A stretch of DNA of 64,000 nt from JAIBJN01 sp963847985 (GTDB lineage Bacteria; Actinomycetota; Thermoleophilia; Gaiellales; Gaiellaceae), in the NCBI GenBank assembly GCA_963847985.1, contig CAWKBS010000011.1, positions 1-64,000 on the forward strand. The letters run 5' to 3'. The position numbers and the translations under genes were made by a program. Position 1 is the first letter of the stretch. Every line of letters begins with the position of its first letter. The notes below the pieces were generated by a model. It was not told the DNA's origin and did not search any database. It saw nothing but the letters and a program-made list of their open reading frames with translations. Shown here in pieces: positions 63,322-64,000 of the stretch.

Positions 63322-64000
63322 TCCTCGGACTCCTTCTTCGACTCGTCCATGATCTTCTGCGCGATGTGCGAGGGGACCTCCTCGTAGCGCAGGAAGGCCA
63401 GCGTGTAGTCGCCGCGCCCCCCGGTGAGCGAGGTCAGCGACTGCGAGTAGGTGAGCACGTCGGCCATCGGCACCTCCGCCTTGATGGAGGTGAGGCCCGG
63501 GCCGGTCGGCTCCATGCCGAGCAGGCGGCCACGGCGCGAGTTGAGGTCGCCGTTGACGGCCCCCACGCTGTCGTCCGGGACCGCCGCCTCGAGCGACATG
63601 ATCGGCTCGAGGAGCACGGGATCGGCCTTCTCGTAGGCGGTCTTGAACGCCATCGAGCCGGCGATCTTGAACGCCATCTCGGATGAGTCGACCGAGTGGT
63701 AGGAGCCGTCGACGAGGAGCACGCGAACGCCGGTGACCGGCGCGCCGGCGAGCTCGCCGTGGATCATCGCCTCCTGGATGCCCTTGTCGACGGCCGGCCT
63801 GAAGCTCTGCGGGATGACGCCGCCGACGATCTTGTCCACGAACTCGTAGCCCTCGTGGCCGGGGAGGGGCTCGAGGACGACGTGGCAGTCGCCGAACTGG
63901 CCGCGCCCGCCGGTCTGCTTCTTGTAGCGGCCCTGCGCGCGCGACTCCTTTCGGATCGTCTCGAAGTACGGGACGCGCGGCTGGTGCAGGTCGACCTCGA
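63318..64000 (-). CDS. Elongation factor G-like GTPase, C-terminal part (5' end outside the window)
   Basis: The frame is open to the window edge. It reads VDLHQPRVPYFETIRKESRA, then RYKKQTGGRGQFGDCHVVLE and GGVIPQSFRPAVDKGIQEAM, which are domain IV signatures of EF-G, and LLGMEPTGPGLTSIKAEVPM with LTSLTGGRGDYTLAFLRYEE from domain V. The TGGRGQFGD form and the acidic C-terminal tail are more like the EF-G2/FusA2-type paralogues than canonical EF-G. The GTPase domain lies beyond the window, so activity cannot be judged. Confidence 0.9.
   Translation of the reverse strand, partial: EVDLHQPRVPYFETIRKESRAQGRYKKQTGGRGQFGDCHVVLEPLPGHEGYEFVDKIVGGVIPQSFRPAVDKGIQEAMIHGELAGAPVTGVRVLLVDGSYHSVDSSEMAFKIAGSMAFKTAYEKADPVLLEPIMSLEAAVPDDSVGAVNGDLNSRRGRLLGMEPTGPGLTSIKAEVPMADVLTYSQSLTSLTGGRGDYTLAFLRYEEVPSHIAQKIMDESKKESEE

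Overview
The window is a 64 kb piece of a very GC-rich bacterial chromosome, almost certainly actinobacterial and most like the deep-branching Thermoleophilia (Gaiella/Solirubrobacter type). The basis is the codon bias, the frequent GTG/TTG starts, abundant ATGA/GTGA stop-start overlaps, RskA-type anti-sigma and SARP-like sequences, PASTA-tailed PBP, and small actinobacterial proteins. The lineage is inference; the 16S gene at 1275-2824 would settle it.

Layout. 1-3180: an rRNA operon on the minus strand (16S, tRNA-free spacer, 5' part of 23S) with its leader. 3180-10740: tyrS, then a metal-related cassette (NiCoT-type permease, NicO-type permease, secreted TPR protein, secreted DUF4331 protein) divergent from an ECF sigma/anti-sigma pair. 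10783-20549: bifunctional PBP, DUF4234 membrane protein, DNA glycosylase, RemA-like protein, DegT aminotransferase, ilvE, YbaK editing protein, serA and a class V aminotransferase. 20546-32340: a secreted LVIVD-like protein, a 30-residue membrane peptide, GNAT and SnoaL proteins, gatCAB, a cold-shock protein, folD, a methyltransferase-like membrane protein, an HMG-CoA reductase, a thioesterase, and an accessory patch with an alpha/beta hydrolase abutting a SARP remnant. 32380-33210: an HNH-like gene, tRNA-Cys and a broken second tRNA-Cys copy. 33354-39377: a second ECF sigma locus, small hypothetical genes, a PQQ-type sugar dehydrogenase with PKD domain, and a second copy of the LVIVD-like gene.

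39631-54606 is an exopolysaccharide locus: initiating sugar-phosphate transferase, right-handed beta-helix protein, FemAB/BioF2-like transferase, FAD oxidoreductase, polysaccharide deacetylase, two GT4 glycosyltransferases, two O-antigen ligase/polymerase-like proteins, an RTX-repeat secreted protein, a Wzz/BY-kinase-like protein and a flippase. Together they could start, extend, modify, flip and polymerise a surface glycan. Beyond it lie a membrane-anchored protein with 24-nt and 279-bp repeats, a response regulator with Glu at the phospho-site, tRNA-Gly, RNase HI, a NIF3-like protein, an aldehyde dehydrogenase, a MITE-like palindromic element, a MaoC hydratase, an MFS transporter, and the 3' part of an EF-G-like gene.

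Six otherwise convincing genes are each interrupted by one or two apparent single-base insertions, seven in all. Removing the extra base restores family-typical sequence, and in three cases it also restores an exact stop-start overlap with the next gene. This looks more like a base-calling or assembly artefact than decay, so the genes are annotated across the breaks.
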